Assembly (NCBI GenBank): GCA_037179335.1
Contig: JAKZHN010000007.1
Span: forward strand, 62,001 to 126,000
Origin: Cyclaneusma minus
Lineage: Eukaryota; Ascomycota; Leotiomycetes; Marthamycetales; Marthamycetaceae
Direction: 5' to 3'
DNA length: 64,000 bases
Part shown: in pieces, positions 1 to 10,938 of the stretch
Numbering within the stretch: the stretch's first letter is position 1
Layout of the letters: every line of letters starts with the position of its first letter
Position numbers and translations under genes: made by a program
The notes under the pieces: model-generated
The model's input: the letters and a program-made list of their open reading frames with translations, nothing else
What the model was told of the DNA's origin: nothing
Database searches by the model: none

Positions 1-2620
1 ATGCTCTAGTAGCCGCATCCCTACTTGTACTTGAAGCAGCATCCTGGGTTCCGAAAACGGAGCCCCCTGCAGAATCTCGCCATCTCCCGGTTGGAAAATG
101 GAACCTGACACGAGCCGCTTTTCGCACTGGTCCTGATGGATTTGACGATCTGGAGCGGCTCAAGATCCTGCCGAGTCCTCGTGGTCGCGAAGACGTTGGA
201 GACGCTGGCCGGCTCTGAGCGTGGCGCTGTGATTCCTCTTCGCGGGCTCTGCGAGCGTCTTTTTTAACCCCTCGAAGCATTCGTCTCTGATTGGATAGTG
301 CCTGACGACTGACTGAGTGACCTGTCGACGGCCTACGTGACGGCCCATCTGAGTCTGAAGGCCCGTTTGAGGGACCACCGAACTGCTCTCTCTTGAGCCG
401 CTTATGCTGTTTGCGGTGTTGGAAAGCGTAGTACTCATTTTCTAGGTTCATTTGCCCACGGCAAAACCAGCACCTAACAGTCGGAATACGCTTGTGTACC
501 TTGTTCTTGTTCACAATGTGGTTGAGCTTACAAATACCTTCGGGATCCAAACTGTAACTCAACAGACCGTCGAACTTCCTGCGAACGGTAGGATCACCCG
601 CCAGATGAAACCCGATTTTTCGGCCTACAGCCTGCCAAGCTGTACACAGAATACATCGTCGTCGATTGATGTCATCCCAGTAACCAGTAGGCCGTCTGGT
701 AACGCGGGGACTATCCATCATTTGGATGTCAATTTGTGCTCGAGACAGTCCTGACTCCATAGTAGCCCACGTAGCGTCACTTCGCAGCCGAGCGTGTTGG
801 CGAGAAGGCTCGGTTGGAGACTGGGGGGAAGTCTCGTCCTGAGATTCCTTGGAAGTCGCCCCTTCATTTCCTTGCCGAGAGTCTTGATTCGACGGCTCAT
901 CTGCTGATTCAGGCGGAGGTCGGCTTACAGGCGGCTCGTCGTCTTCCTGACCGATATATTCCCCACGAGTCCCTTCAAGTGCAGTTGCCTTTTCGTAGGC
1001 TTTTTCCCGCCGTTCCTTCAGTGAGAAGGTGCGGCGAGCAAATGCACGGAACTCGTCTATATCCATCGCTGCCCGTTCTGTACTCTGTTGTGGTCTATTG
1101 GTTGACTGAGGATTAGATGGCCCCTCGCCATTGTCGAAGTGTGGTTGTGGCCTATTGATTGGCCGAGGATTAGATGGCCCCTCGCCATTGTCCCAGTGTG
1201 GCTGCATACAGGTTGACCGAGGATGAGATGGCCCCACACCATTTGTCAAGTGTGATAGATCTCGCATTTCGTGGTTCTCGCCTCCTGACATCATCATCAC
1301 GGTGATGGGAGGTACAGAGATGTTCCAGGGGGAGCCAGCGCAATCGTAGAACCCACACCCATTATCTTGACCCTTGACGCAACTTGAACTGGGGGGAGAC
1401 TTGAGGAGCTTTTGAAGCCAATCTGGGATGTGTGTGAGAGGCGCCAGATATGTAGGACGTGTCGAGTATGGCGCCAACTTGGCAATGGCTTCTTGCCTGA
1501 CAACGTTCACCCGAAGGCCCCACCAGGAATCATCCTTGACCATGGCTCGTAGCTGCTTGGCATGTATCTCCTCCCCGGTGAGCTCTTCGAGTGAGTCTGG
1601 CGCCGTCTTGGTAACGACTTCTTGCTTGACGAATTTCTCCCCAAGGCTCCGCCAGACATCATCATCTGCCATGGCTCGCAGCTTCTCGACCCTTCGATGC
1701 CTTTCCCGTCGCTGTTCCTTGATATGTTTCATTTTGGCTTGGAACTGAGCTGGATCCATGTTGGACATACTGAATGCGGTCCTCAATGCCCCTTTCTCCC
1801 CGTTTCGCTCGACTTCTCTTGTCAATACGCTTTTTAGTACCCCGGGATATACACTCGACAGTGCGATGTCGATGGGTTTGTCTGCGGCTCCATTAGCTTT
1901 GTGCCTAGAGCTCCATCTTGATTGTATTTCTCAGACTTACCGTAGTCTCTGTCCGGAAAAACTTGACAAGCATGGTCTGACATCCACTGGGCGTCCTCTG
2001 GCATCAACGATGACCCCATACCAAGCTTCTTCACAGACCAGCCGGCATGAGCTCGACTCATGGATATCGAGTACTTGCGAAGTTGAGCCAACTTGATTGC
2101 TTCGGACAGGATTGTGGTATCGTCATATCCCCCCGAGTGATTCTCTGCGCAGACGACATCCGTGCTGGGTTTTGGAGGTCTTCGAAGTTGGCGCACAGCG
2201 TTTGCTACAAACTCTTCTGCTTCAGCTCTAGAAGCATAAGAGCAGACCTTTCTAGAGTGTCCAGAAAGCTTATGGATAGGAGGCTCGGGTTTGGGTGCAC
2301 AAGCATCGAGAGGTCTCTCGGTGGAGCCACATGGGAAGAAGTAGTCTTCATCTTTGACACCTTTGCTACCTGTACCATTGTCAGTCATCTTGCGGGCAGC
2401 CATTAGGCGAAGTCGGCAACCATGGTGTATCTCGAAACACACCATGAAGACGGATGTATGTGAGCAGATAATCTGGCAGAGGGGGTGGCATACATTTCTT
2501 GTGCAGCTTTCTCTCCCCCTTCAGCTCTTCAGCCTTTCTCAGCCCTTCCTCTTGACCGCGCTCTTCAGCTTTTCTCAGCTCCTTCCTCCGTGAAACCCAT
2601 TTCCCAGCCATTGTAGACAT
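1..2620 (-). CDS. Unrecognised protein, C-terminus beyond the window
   Basis: I do not recognise this family. Proposed exons on the minus strand are 2620-2494, 2369-1942 and about 1815-1, still open at base 1. Donors are GTATGC (2493) and GTAAGT (1941). A CTGAC branch site precedes the acceptor at 2370; the acceptor near 1816 is ambiguous by 3 bases. The visible product is about 790 residues. It has a basic N-terminus rich in Lys, Glu and Arg, then two diverged copies of a roughly 40-residue segment (KLRAMADDDVW and QLRAMVKDDSW), then three 18-19-residue repeats (core NGEGPSNP). After those come a charged coiled-coil-like stretch starting MDIDEFRAFARR and two CxxC pairs (CILC, CWFC) about 50 residues apart that could bind zinc. 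The Cys pairs suggest nucleic-acid or protein binding, but this is inference. An in-frame ATG at 2650 is an alternative start. Confidence 0.6.
1093..1240. repeat. In-frame 54-57-bp tandem repeat inside the first gene
   Basis: Three copies begin near 1111, 1168 and 1222, spaced 57 and 54 bases apart, so the frame is kept. Each encodes 18-19 residues around GPSNP. The multiple-of-three period supports the minus-strand reading frame chosen for the gene. Confidence 0.75.
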
Positions 2621-3096
2621 GAGATGATCGGCAAGCAGTTCGAGCAGCACCAGACGTCAGATGCGGGAGGATTGGGTAGCTGGCTGCCCAGTGACTTGGC
2701 TTCCCATCAGCGTGCGGAGTCTGCTTACGTAGTAGAGTTGAATAGACTGAGTGTATTGATTGTCAATGGGACAATGTTTGAACGAGAGTGGGGATTGAAT
2801 GAACGAACGGTAGTGATGCAGATCCAAAAAGCTGCAGACAAAGTGGTGGAAGAGTGGTGGACGAGTGACGGAGAAAGACGAGAGATGGTGCAGCGAGGTC
2901 GAGATAAATAGTTAGCCACTTCCAATTTCCACAGAAGGAGCGTTTGATCATGATGGTTCTCGCTCAGTTCATCACCAGGACGGACGATCTTGCCACGTCC
3001 GATGCAAGTGCCACTCGTGCGTCCCTTCCTCTTCCACCAAAACCCTCATAGCACCAAAGATCGAAGTAGCAACCGGCACGTTAAGACCGAGCATGG
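2621..3096. other. Intergenic, upstream of the first gene
   Basis: I see no convincing gene. Short frames overlap on both strands without splice-supported extension. The sequence probably holds the promoter of the minus-strand gene ending at 2620. Confidence 0.5.
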
Positions 3097-3389
3097 TAGA
3101 GTGGAAGGAAGCTTTCAGGCGGCTTGCGGTTCCCGGGTGACTTGGGTTATTTCAAGTAATCTGGATATTCCAAGAGTAATTGGGGATATGTCAATTGATC
3201 TGGGTAATCCCAAGTGATGATTGAATCCATCCGCAGTAATTGGAAGTATCCCAAAGAACTCGGAAATATCGAAGTAATCAGGGATACTTGGTTCGAATGA
3301 GTGTGGATCTTTTCGAGTAATCGACGTAAAGCAGAATGCCCCAGGCCGCAAGTATCATCTGGAACTTCTTCTTTGACCACCCTTTGTCA
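3097..3389. mobile_element. Decayed MITE-like element with 19-bp internal repeats
   Basis: The core (about 3135-3330) is a string of diverged ~18-23-bp units close to CAAGTAATTTGGGATATTC, the same unit found inside the intact element at 54810-55036. The left edge (TAGAGTGG...GGAA from 3097) and the right edge (GACCACCC...TGTCA near 3389) resemble the terminal inverted repeat of that intact copy with many substitutions. I read it as an old, degraded copy of the same family; its exact ends are uncertain. Confidence 0.45.
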
Positions 3390-4601
3390 CGTCTGTTGGG
3401 GTACTTTCACAACCATCTGTTTGTGATTCTCTCTTTCTTTCATTTCAATGCGGCTGTCTCTTCCCACTTCTTTCCCTCTTCCTCTGATCAAACATAAGGA
3501 AACAGGTTCGTCAGAGGGGCATCTCATTCCGCATCAGGGTGGACCGACACTAGCCATGGTTCACCGTTTAAACTTTAGAGTCGCTACTCAACGGAGAGCA
3601 GCGGCGGCGCACTTTCCGTCATGTGTCGACCTTCGAGCGGGACATTGACAGCTAAGAATGGCCGGCCATTGGAGAGCTGGAAAGGAGGCATCTGAAGCAA
3701 TTGCTGGCAGGACTAGACAGAGAAGAAAACTCCGGTGGATGTATAAATAAGGATATATCATGACATGAATGGAATCTTGCAACCATACTACCTTGAAATA
3801 TCAGGGACGGGGCGGGAGCCTGAGGCTGGTAGTAATGTAGATTATCGTCAATCGCTCTGGGGATTCTCGAACCCCTGAGACCACCCACGCCCTTTCATTT
3901 CATGTTTCCTTTGACTTTCTTTGGGGGCCCAGAGACCCAAGCTAACACAGGTACGCGCCGCTGATATCTACCTCTACTTTGTGTTTTTCCTATGTTCTGC
4001 CGCGGTCAATGAAGCTCCTAGTGGGGAGGGAATAGCGGGCATACCTCTTCCAGGTTACATGTATGGAACAGAGTGGCTCTGATGGACCATGGCCGGCGCA
4101 CGAAGACTGAGACCTGTCCTCGAATAACTCGAGTTCAGGCGCAAGGGAGATGCGGCTAGAGCTTCTATCGGCGCCAAAGTCAAAAGCGCAGACAAAGTGC
4201 CCGAAGAGTAGGAATTGGCGCTAAAATTGATCCCACTGTTGTTCGGAGCTTAAACAACAAAGAGCTAGGTTCAATGGAACAGCAAAACTGGTGATCAGGG
4301 CTTAGCGCAGTCCCAGACGATTCAGGGTTTCCACCAACTTACAATATTCTACATTCAATTGGCTGGTCTTGTCGCTCTTTATCATACCTATCCAAAAGCC
4401 TCCTCACCAACAAGCTGGTTTCTTTCACCCATATTGCTTAACATCCTTCATTCTAAGTTTGACTGGCTTCCTTTTCCTCCCATCTTCATCTGGATTGCCC
4501 TCAACTGACTTTCTCATGTTCAACCGGGGGTCCCATATTGGCATATCCACTGGTCGTCCCATGTTTGACCAGCCGGCTTGATTATACTTCTTCCACTTAT
4601 T
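3390..4601. other. Intergenic, no gene seen
   Basis: No reading frame has codon structure or splice sites that support a gene. Nothing recognisable was found apart from the start of the minisatellite region to its right. Confidence 0.5.
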
Positions 4602-4790
4602 CCATCTTCGACCGCTTAGCTTCACCATCTGTCTCACCTCCAACCGTCTCTGCTTCGCCAGCCGTCCCATCTTCGACCATCCCAGCTTCACCAGCTGTCC
4701 CACCTCCAACAGTCTCTGCTTCGCCAGCTGTCTCATCTTCAACCGTCTCAGCCTTGCCACCTGTCCCATATTCGATCAGTCGACTTTGTC
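4602..4790. repeat. 33-bp pyrimidine-rich minisatellite
   Basis: About five and a half units of 32-33 bases, starting near 4602, 4634, 4667, 4700 and 4733. Alternate units are most alike, giving a 66-bp higher-order period. On the plus strand each unit reads as an 11-residue Ser/Pro/Val motif (like TVSASPAVP), but no ATG opens that frame, so I treat it as non-coding. A direct repeat of CCAGCCGGCTTGA flanks the region near 4568 and 5022. Confidence 0.75.
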
Positions 4791-5415
4791 ATCCTTCTTC
4801 CTGTTCCAACGTTCCATCTTCAACCCGCTGTCCCATTTTTGTACAAACCATCTTCGACCGGCCCTCCCATTTTCATCGGCCGATCCAATCCGAACCAGCT
4901 AGCCATACTTCCTCTACTCCATCATACCGTCTTTGCCTCACCGTCTCAAACTGGTCGTCCAGTCCCCATACAAGCCATCTTCACCCGTCGTCCGATCTTT
5001 CATCAGCTGTCCCATTTTTTGGCCAGCCGGCTTGACTATCCTTTATCCTACTTCATATAGTATGATGAAGTAGTTCAAACATTTCAGTCTATCACCCAGG
5101 CAGGACTAGTACCGTCACAGATTTCCCAGGCGTGTTACGGCGCTGGTTTGTGAGAGTCCGTCACGTGGCTAGAGTCTCTCAAGGATTCAAGTCTGTACTT
5201 TTTTCCTGATGCCATTAGTCCAAGGGCAGCGGGGCGTCCTTGGTAAAGGGAATACCTTTGAGCAAACCTGGCTGCTAGAAGTCCAGTCTTCAACTCACCG
5301 GGAGGGCAAGCCTCTTCAAGAAATAGGGTCACTCTTGACACCATATATCGAACAGCGACGGACAACCACTCAGCCATCCACCGTTGTCTTTGCTACACTG
5401 GGCACATACCCTCTT

Positions 5416-5474
5416 GGACAAGCCGGCCTCATCTGCCATCGACTTCGCTAACCTAGCCTCATACACACTTCGAC
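5416..5474. repeat. Detached partial copy of the ~120-bp minisatellite
   Basis: This stretch (GCCGGCCTCATCTGCCATC... ending near CTTCGACTGGCCGGC) matches the second half of the units at 5804-6290. About 330 bases separate it from the array. Confidence 0.6.
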
Positions 5475-5603
5475 TGGCCGGCTGCGTTGGATGGCGGTGG
5501 TCGATGGGTGTCTAGGGGACGAGGAATTGCTTTAGGAATGGGTGTTCTGGTCAACATCGGTCGAGATACTTTGACCTGAGGCCTAAATTGGACATCGAGC
5601 GGC

Positions 5604-5803
5604 CTTTTTGGAATTGAGAGCTGGTTCTTTCCTAGGGAACATGTCCGGGCATAGTGGGTTGGATATCGCAAAAAATCCGATCTTTCCCCAAAAATCACAC
5701 TCGGGCGTGATGATGCTTTTTGGAATTACTAGATAGTTTTTCCCCTGACAGCCATGCCCGGGCATGGTGATTTGAGTATCACACGGGGCCGTTTTAGGGG
5801 GAT
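5604..5803. repeat. Imperfect 112-bp direct duplication with a 16-bp palindrome
   Basis: The motif CTTTTTGGAATT occurs at 5604 and 5716, and diverged matching sequence follows both copies. In the second copy, 5752-5767 is the perfect palindrome CCATGCCCGGGCATGG; the equivalent part of the first copy is only partly palindromic. Confidence 0.55.
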
Positions 5804-6290
5804 CTGAGGCCTTGTCTTTCGTTAACCTTGTTGTATTCCTGGAACCGTCCCCCTTTCGACTGTCCTGCCTTATCCGCCACCAATTTCGCTGACCTAGCAT
5901 CCATCGTTATACAAACTTCGACCGGCGGCCTGAGGCCTTGTCCTCCGTTAATCTTGTTATATTTCTGGAACCATCCATCCTTCGGCCGTCCTAACTCGTC
6001 CACCACTAACTTCTCTAATCCAGCATCATACAAACTTTGACCGGCGGGCTAAGGCCTTATCCTCCGTTAACCTTGTTATATTCTCGGAATCATCCCTCCT
6101 TCGGCCGTTCTAACTCATCTGCCACCAATTTTGCTAATCCAGCATCATACAAACTTTGACCTGCAGCCTGAGGTCTCATCCTCTGTTAAACTTGCTATAT
6201 TCCCGGTACCACCCCCCCTTCGGCCGTCCTACTTCGTCCACCATCAACTTTGCTAACCTAACATCATACACACTTCGACCGGCCGGCCTC
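5804..6290. repeat. ~120-bp minisatellite, four units
   Basis: Units start near 5804, 5930, 6049 and 6168 (periods 126, 119, 119), and the last ends near 6290. Each begins CTGAGGCCTT or a variant and ends with AAACTTTGACCGGC or a variant. Periods of 119 are not multiples of three, so conserved coding is unlikely even though short frames cross the units. Confidence 0.8.
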
Positions 6291-7134
6291 GTCCTCCCAT
6301 CCTCACCAATACGCATTCATCCAGACAGCTATGATTGGCCCTGCCGTACCGTTAGGCTTGCAGTACAAAGAACAAGATATACTCGGGTGGCCTACTCAGC
6401 CCCTGTTCGACAGCAGAGTAGACCGTTTGACAGCAGACAAAGCAGTCTGTACTGGCACCCGCCCTCGGCCCGCAACAATGAAGCTGAGCAGACCGATACC
6501 CCGCCACCAGCAGCGGCGCGGCAACGAAGCGAGGCGGGAGGTTTGGCATAAAAAGACCAACAAGGTCCCGCGTCCGCCTCTTCCTTCTTCCCTTTCTTCT
6601 TTGCAACTCCCAACCACAGCTATCGTCGGCGGAAATTCCTTCCTCATTGACGGCCTCTACTTTCGAATACCCCGCTCTCCTTCAAAGCTACCTGCTCCAT
6701 TTCCTCGAGCTACTCCTTCAGCTATTGCACCAAGGCAAGGCGGTCAAGCAGCTTTCAATTGTTTCGCCGTCCCTCAATCTGCATCTGATCCTTGAGGCAG
6801 TCGGCCAAGTACCACAACTTCGCCTCGCCGCGATCTATTTCGACGACTCCTTCCCCAACAGGTCAGTCCCGTGTCCTAATTTTGCCTAACCTCGCCCATT
6901 CTAGCCTAAGTCCATAGATTCTGCAAACTCGCCTTGCAACACAGAGCCGAAAGTACTGATACGCACCGCAGCTTCGATCACCACGAGCCATTCTGACTAC
7001 TGCTCTCACCCCAGGTCAGTCCCATGTCTCAACTTCGACTGTTATCACCTATCTCGCTTCTTCTTGCCTCGCTTCATATATTTTGCAAGCTCATATCTGA
7101 GACACAAAGCTGACAAGAATAATAGCAAACAGTC
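6291..7134 (+). promoter_or_regulatory. Upstream region of the 7135 gene, with a duplicated leader segment
   Basis: The AT-rich box CATAAAAAG near 6548 could be a TATA element. The segment beginning GGTCAGTCCC occurs at 6861 and again at 7014, 153 bases apart, each with further similarity downstream. GTCAGT looks like a splice donor, so 5'-leader introns are possible. I cannot place the transcription start. Confidence 0.35.
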
Positions 7135-9580
7135 ATGTCGGAACGTGAAGAAGCTTCGTCGCCTGCTACTGCGACCAGCACGGGGCCTACCAACAACCAA
7201 ATGCAGCAGAACGCTTCCTCTCCTGCTGCAACAAGCAAGCCGGTTGAACCCCCCAGGGTGCAGATCTCAGTTGCAGTAGATGACCTCATCCCAAGCGTTC
7301 CCTTCACCTGGAAGAAAACCCTCAGCGGCATCGATCGACAGCAACGAATGTTACGATACGAGGAGTTGAACCGTGACCTCCGCATCCCTTTCTTCGTCGA
7401 GCCCACAAAGCTTGAACTGTACGTCATATCCCCTTTCCTAACCCCCACTACCACCAGCCGATCTCGCCTCCTTTCCCAAAGTTACACTTCTCGGTAATCC
7501 AGCGAGCGCTAACGTCTACATCAACCACAGGACGAACCATTTTCCCCTCATGGATGCCTTGGACATACTCTCTGAGCTGAGCCAGGCTAAGGTGAATGAG
7601 ATCTATGTCGCTGGAGGAACAGAGACAGCCCCGGGCCAATACGACTTTCGTACTATCCAGCCCCTTACCAAGGTGCTTGATCACATCCGGGACCAGGCTG
7701 GCGCAGGCCCACCTCAGGGCCTCGTCATCGTCGAGAAGAAGGCTCTTTCTCAATATCGTGCGGACCTCATGAAAGAGATGAGAGACAATGCCAAGGTCGA
7801 ACACAGAAAGATCTTAGACAAGATTGCGAAGGGTTTCAAGGATGCGATCGAGTCGTTGGAGAAAGAGTTGAAACGTCTGGAGGTTCAGAATGAATACATC
7901 CGGGACCATGGAACGGCCGGTCTGCAAAGTCGCGGCAACGACAAGAATCTCTGGCAGATAACTGACTTCAAGTACCCCGAAGCCAGGCAGATCGGCAGGA
8001 AGCCAGCGGCGAAAGGGGAATCCCAGGAATACAGGTCCAACTTGAACCTCCAGGGTATGATTGATGAGCAGAAGCTCCGAGAGAGATATGGTGGCAAGGA
8101 CAAGGCGTCGACAGCGACGGTCCAACAGCCCAAGGGAAGACGAGGCCCGACTAAGAAAGCCGCCAAACCTGAGAAAGTCGCCAAACCTGAGAAACAACCG
8201 CCCAGAAAGACGGGGGTGACCAGCCGCATCGTAGGTAGAGACGAAAATGGGGACATCTATGATTACGAAATCCATGACCCCGAGTCCCCCTTGCCCCACA
8301 AGAAGCGCGTTCGATTCTCTCCCAGTGCAGGCACAAACGACGCTCAGCAACGTGGCCAGCAACCGCAGGTAACCCCGACAGGCGCTCAACCGCGGTCGCA
8401 GGCCTCTGACCGTCGTGCTGTCTCGAGCCCGAACTTACAAGGTCAGTCGCAGCAGCGCAACCAGCGGCCACGAATCCCCACTGCCCCCATGGTGGGCCAG
8501 TCGTCTATCAACAAGCCACTGGGCAACAATGACGCATACCCACCATCCGCAGAGATGGCTCCCCTCCGCAATGGCGGGGCGTTTGGGCAGGAAGAAGCTA
8601 TGACTCCAGGTACTCAAGGATCTTCTGGTCAACAGTCCAACACCATTCGTGAGAACTCACAGAGCATTCGGGGCTCAGTTCTCCCACCCCGGCTCCCGTA
8701 CTCCCCAGCTAGAGTGAATGGCTCGGGTTCCAGGGATGGTGCTAATGCCCCATACAGCGGGTGGACTCCGCGCGGACCAACCTTCTTTGACTCTGAGAAC
8801 CACATGGGCAACGGCCCGTCCGCGGGTATCTTCACCAGGCGTAACCAAATGGCTTCCAACCAGAGCCAGATGGGTCCTAGCTACATGGATACTCGCTCTG
8901 GCGCGCCGGTCTTCGGTAACCACAACCAGATGTCTCCCAGCCACAACCAGATGGCTTCCGACCTGATGGACAATGGCGGCCTCTGGAACACTCCTCGTGC
9001 ACCCCCATTTACTTACTTTCCCGGTAACCAGAGCAATGGTACGATGTATGCTGGTGGTCGAGCACCCACATACCCCAATCCATTCGGGCATGTCACCGGT
9101 ATGCAACGTTCGCCGTCCCCTGAGAGCATGAATGTCAACAACTTGCATAGATTCGGCCAAGCTCCTCGTGGCGAACAACGCCAAATGTTCTCACCACCTC
9201 GTCCGCACCACAACCCATATTCTGCCGGCTTCGATGGTTTCGAGGAGGAGTCTGGCACCAATGGCTCTGGCCGCACGGCTCAGATGTTCTCCGGCTACTC
9301 GTCGCCATACAACAATCACGACAATGGCCAGTTGCAGCGTGGCCCAATCGATCTGACCGCGGAGGCCGACGCGACCATGGAGATCCCAACAAACTTGAAC
9401 ATCGAACCGCTCGACTTCCCCATGGACGACGGGTTGGGAGCTATGCCCTTTCTTGGTCAGAATAATTATCCCGAGCTTGAACAGTTCGGCAAGCCCATCA
9501 TGGATCAGGATGGCAACTTCGTGGCATGGGAGAAGGACCCGGATCCGAACAGTATCTTCTACCCAAAATATGGCAATTGA
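7135..9580 (+). CDS. Unrecognised 777-aa low-complexity protein
   Basis: Two exons, 7135-7418 and 7531-9580, joined by a 112-base intron with GTACGT donor, GCTAAC branch site and CACAG acceptor; the join restores the frame at Leu-Thr-Asn. I do not recognise the family. Residues 45-130 look ordered (VAVDDLIPSVPFTWKK, then a short alpha/beta region). Residues 165-215 form a charged helix or coiled coil (EKELKRLEVQ). The remainder is disordered: a Lys/Pro stretch near 290, then a long Asn/Gln/Gly/Met/Pro-rich region with repeated NQM motifs near 510-550. The end is acidic and aromatic (EPLDFPMDD, near 705). The composition suggests a nuclear or RNA-associated regulatory protein, which is inference only. 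There is no signal peptide or membrane segment. Confidence 0.8.
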
Positions 9581-10346
9581 ACGGACGCGGTGGTTGCTGG
9601 TGTCTGGAACCCATTGAGATACCCTCCAGATACCATGCATGTGGGATCTCGAAAGAAGCAGTGAATCTCGAGACCTTTGACGGACTATCTTCTCATCCAC
9701 GCTCTTTCCCAGTGGATTCTTCACTGCTGTCATCCATCTCTTTTCGAACCTCGCTTTCTCAAACTGTCTCCTCCTCTCCGCATCGAAGCTGGGATGAGAG
9801 ACTTCTGCTCCGTTGACTCGCTGATCAGCGCTGTTTTGCTCTTAAATCACATCTCTCAACGAAATCTTGCCGATGTCTCGAGGTCATGGGGTCGTTTCTT
9901 GCTAAGGCCATTTCTAGACATGAGAACGAGCTCGGGAAGAGGCGACGATCTCTCCTCGCGTGTTGGACTCATTTTCTCTTCACTCTCTTTCGCTGGGTGC
10001 GGCGAGACTTGCCAACAAACGACACCTGGTTTGACCGACGACAAGAGCACCCCACTTCGCGCAATCATCCACCCAAGCACTTCCTCCTGACGCTCTCTCT
10101 CACCATCATCATTGTCGTCTCCATTTTCTTTCACCAACCGAGTGCGACTCCTCAAACGGCAGCACAAAGCAAGAACGAAAGCCTGTCAACGGACGATAGC
10201 TGCTGGTTCTGACAACAAGAAGAGCGCTTCGCTTCATGCAATCGATCAATCATCCAAAAACTTTCACCGGACGCTCTCGCCACCACTGTTCTTATTTCAC
10301 ACACCATCTCGGTTCTCCACTCATCTTCTCGAGGTCATATTAAGAG
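9581..10346. other. Intergenic, pyrimidine-rich
   Basis: CT-rich sequence that probably includes the 3' end of the preceding transcript. A 137-codon frame from 9677 has no recognisable domain and skewed composition, so I do not call it a gene. Confidence 0.5.
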
Positions 10347-10938
10347 ATGAATTTGGCAATGCCAGAACAGACGAAGCTCTCGCCCTCGGCTCATTATCAT
10401 CACCACCTATGGCATGGTAGAGACCTTGCAGTCGCATGCTTGACAACCTTCAGCTGCGACCGCGCGACCTACCACTCGTAACGGTTCTACTCCCAAGCCA
10501 TCCTTTGGAAGTCCAGTTGCGAAGAAGACTGCTGTTGTGAAGCCAAAGACGGAGCCTGTGTCGAAGGCGGCACCCAAGGAATCTAACCCCGTCAAGAAGG
10601 CCGTGAAGAAGGACGCTGCTGCGGTGGGCACACCGAAGAAAGAGCCAGAGACTCTCTGCTCGGCGCTTGACCTATTCGCCGGGGGCAATTCGAACAGGGC
10701 GCCATTCGAGCAGACCATTAGCAAAGGGATAGGCATTCAATGTCAAGTATGGACGGTCATTACCAATGGAAAGGTTGGCGTCAAAGGCTGCTATGGAACA
10801 ACGCGCCGGTCGAGTGGGACATCAGGGACCCGGGTACTTGGCATGCGAGGCTGCAATGCCAGGTGGCAACACACAATGAATGGCTCGAGCGGTTTTGTCT
10901 TGCGGGGGTTCCTTCACGCAATGCGTTGTCTTTGCTGA
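10347..10938 (+). pseudogene. Broken gene fragment with a DEAH-helicase motif
   Basis: Two different frames look coding. From 10444 to about 10735 the frame is rich in Lys, Pro and Ala (KPKTEPVSK). From 10733 to a stop at 10877 another frame reads ASKAAMEQRAGRVGHQGPG, which matches motif VI and its flank in DEAH-box RNA helicases (SK...QRxGRxG..GPG). The usual last Arg of the motif is His, and the frame ends soon after it. No other helicase motif is visible nearby. A 37-base intron (10417-10453) could join an ATG at 10347 to the first frame but is unusually short. I read this as a relic; alternatively it is an unrelated gene whose exons I have misjoined. Confidence 0.35.

Noticed and set aside
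4538..5035. A 165-codon Ser/Pro-rich frame over the 33-bp minisatellite
   Set aside because: No ATG opens it and the openness follows from the repeat period, so it was kept as a repeat, not a gene.
5583..6551. Short frames across the ~120-bp units
   Set aside because: Unit lengths of 119 and 126 bases shift the frame between copies, so a repeated protein is not supported.
9677..10090. A 137-codon frame downstream of the low-complexity gene
   Set aside because: Pyrimidine-rich sequence keeps all plus frames fairly open. There is no domain, signal peptide or splice support.
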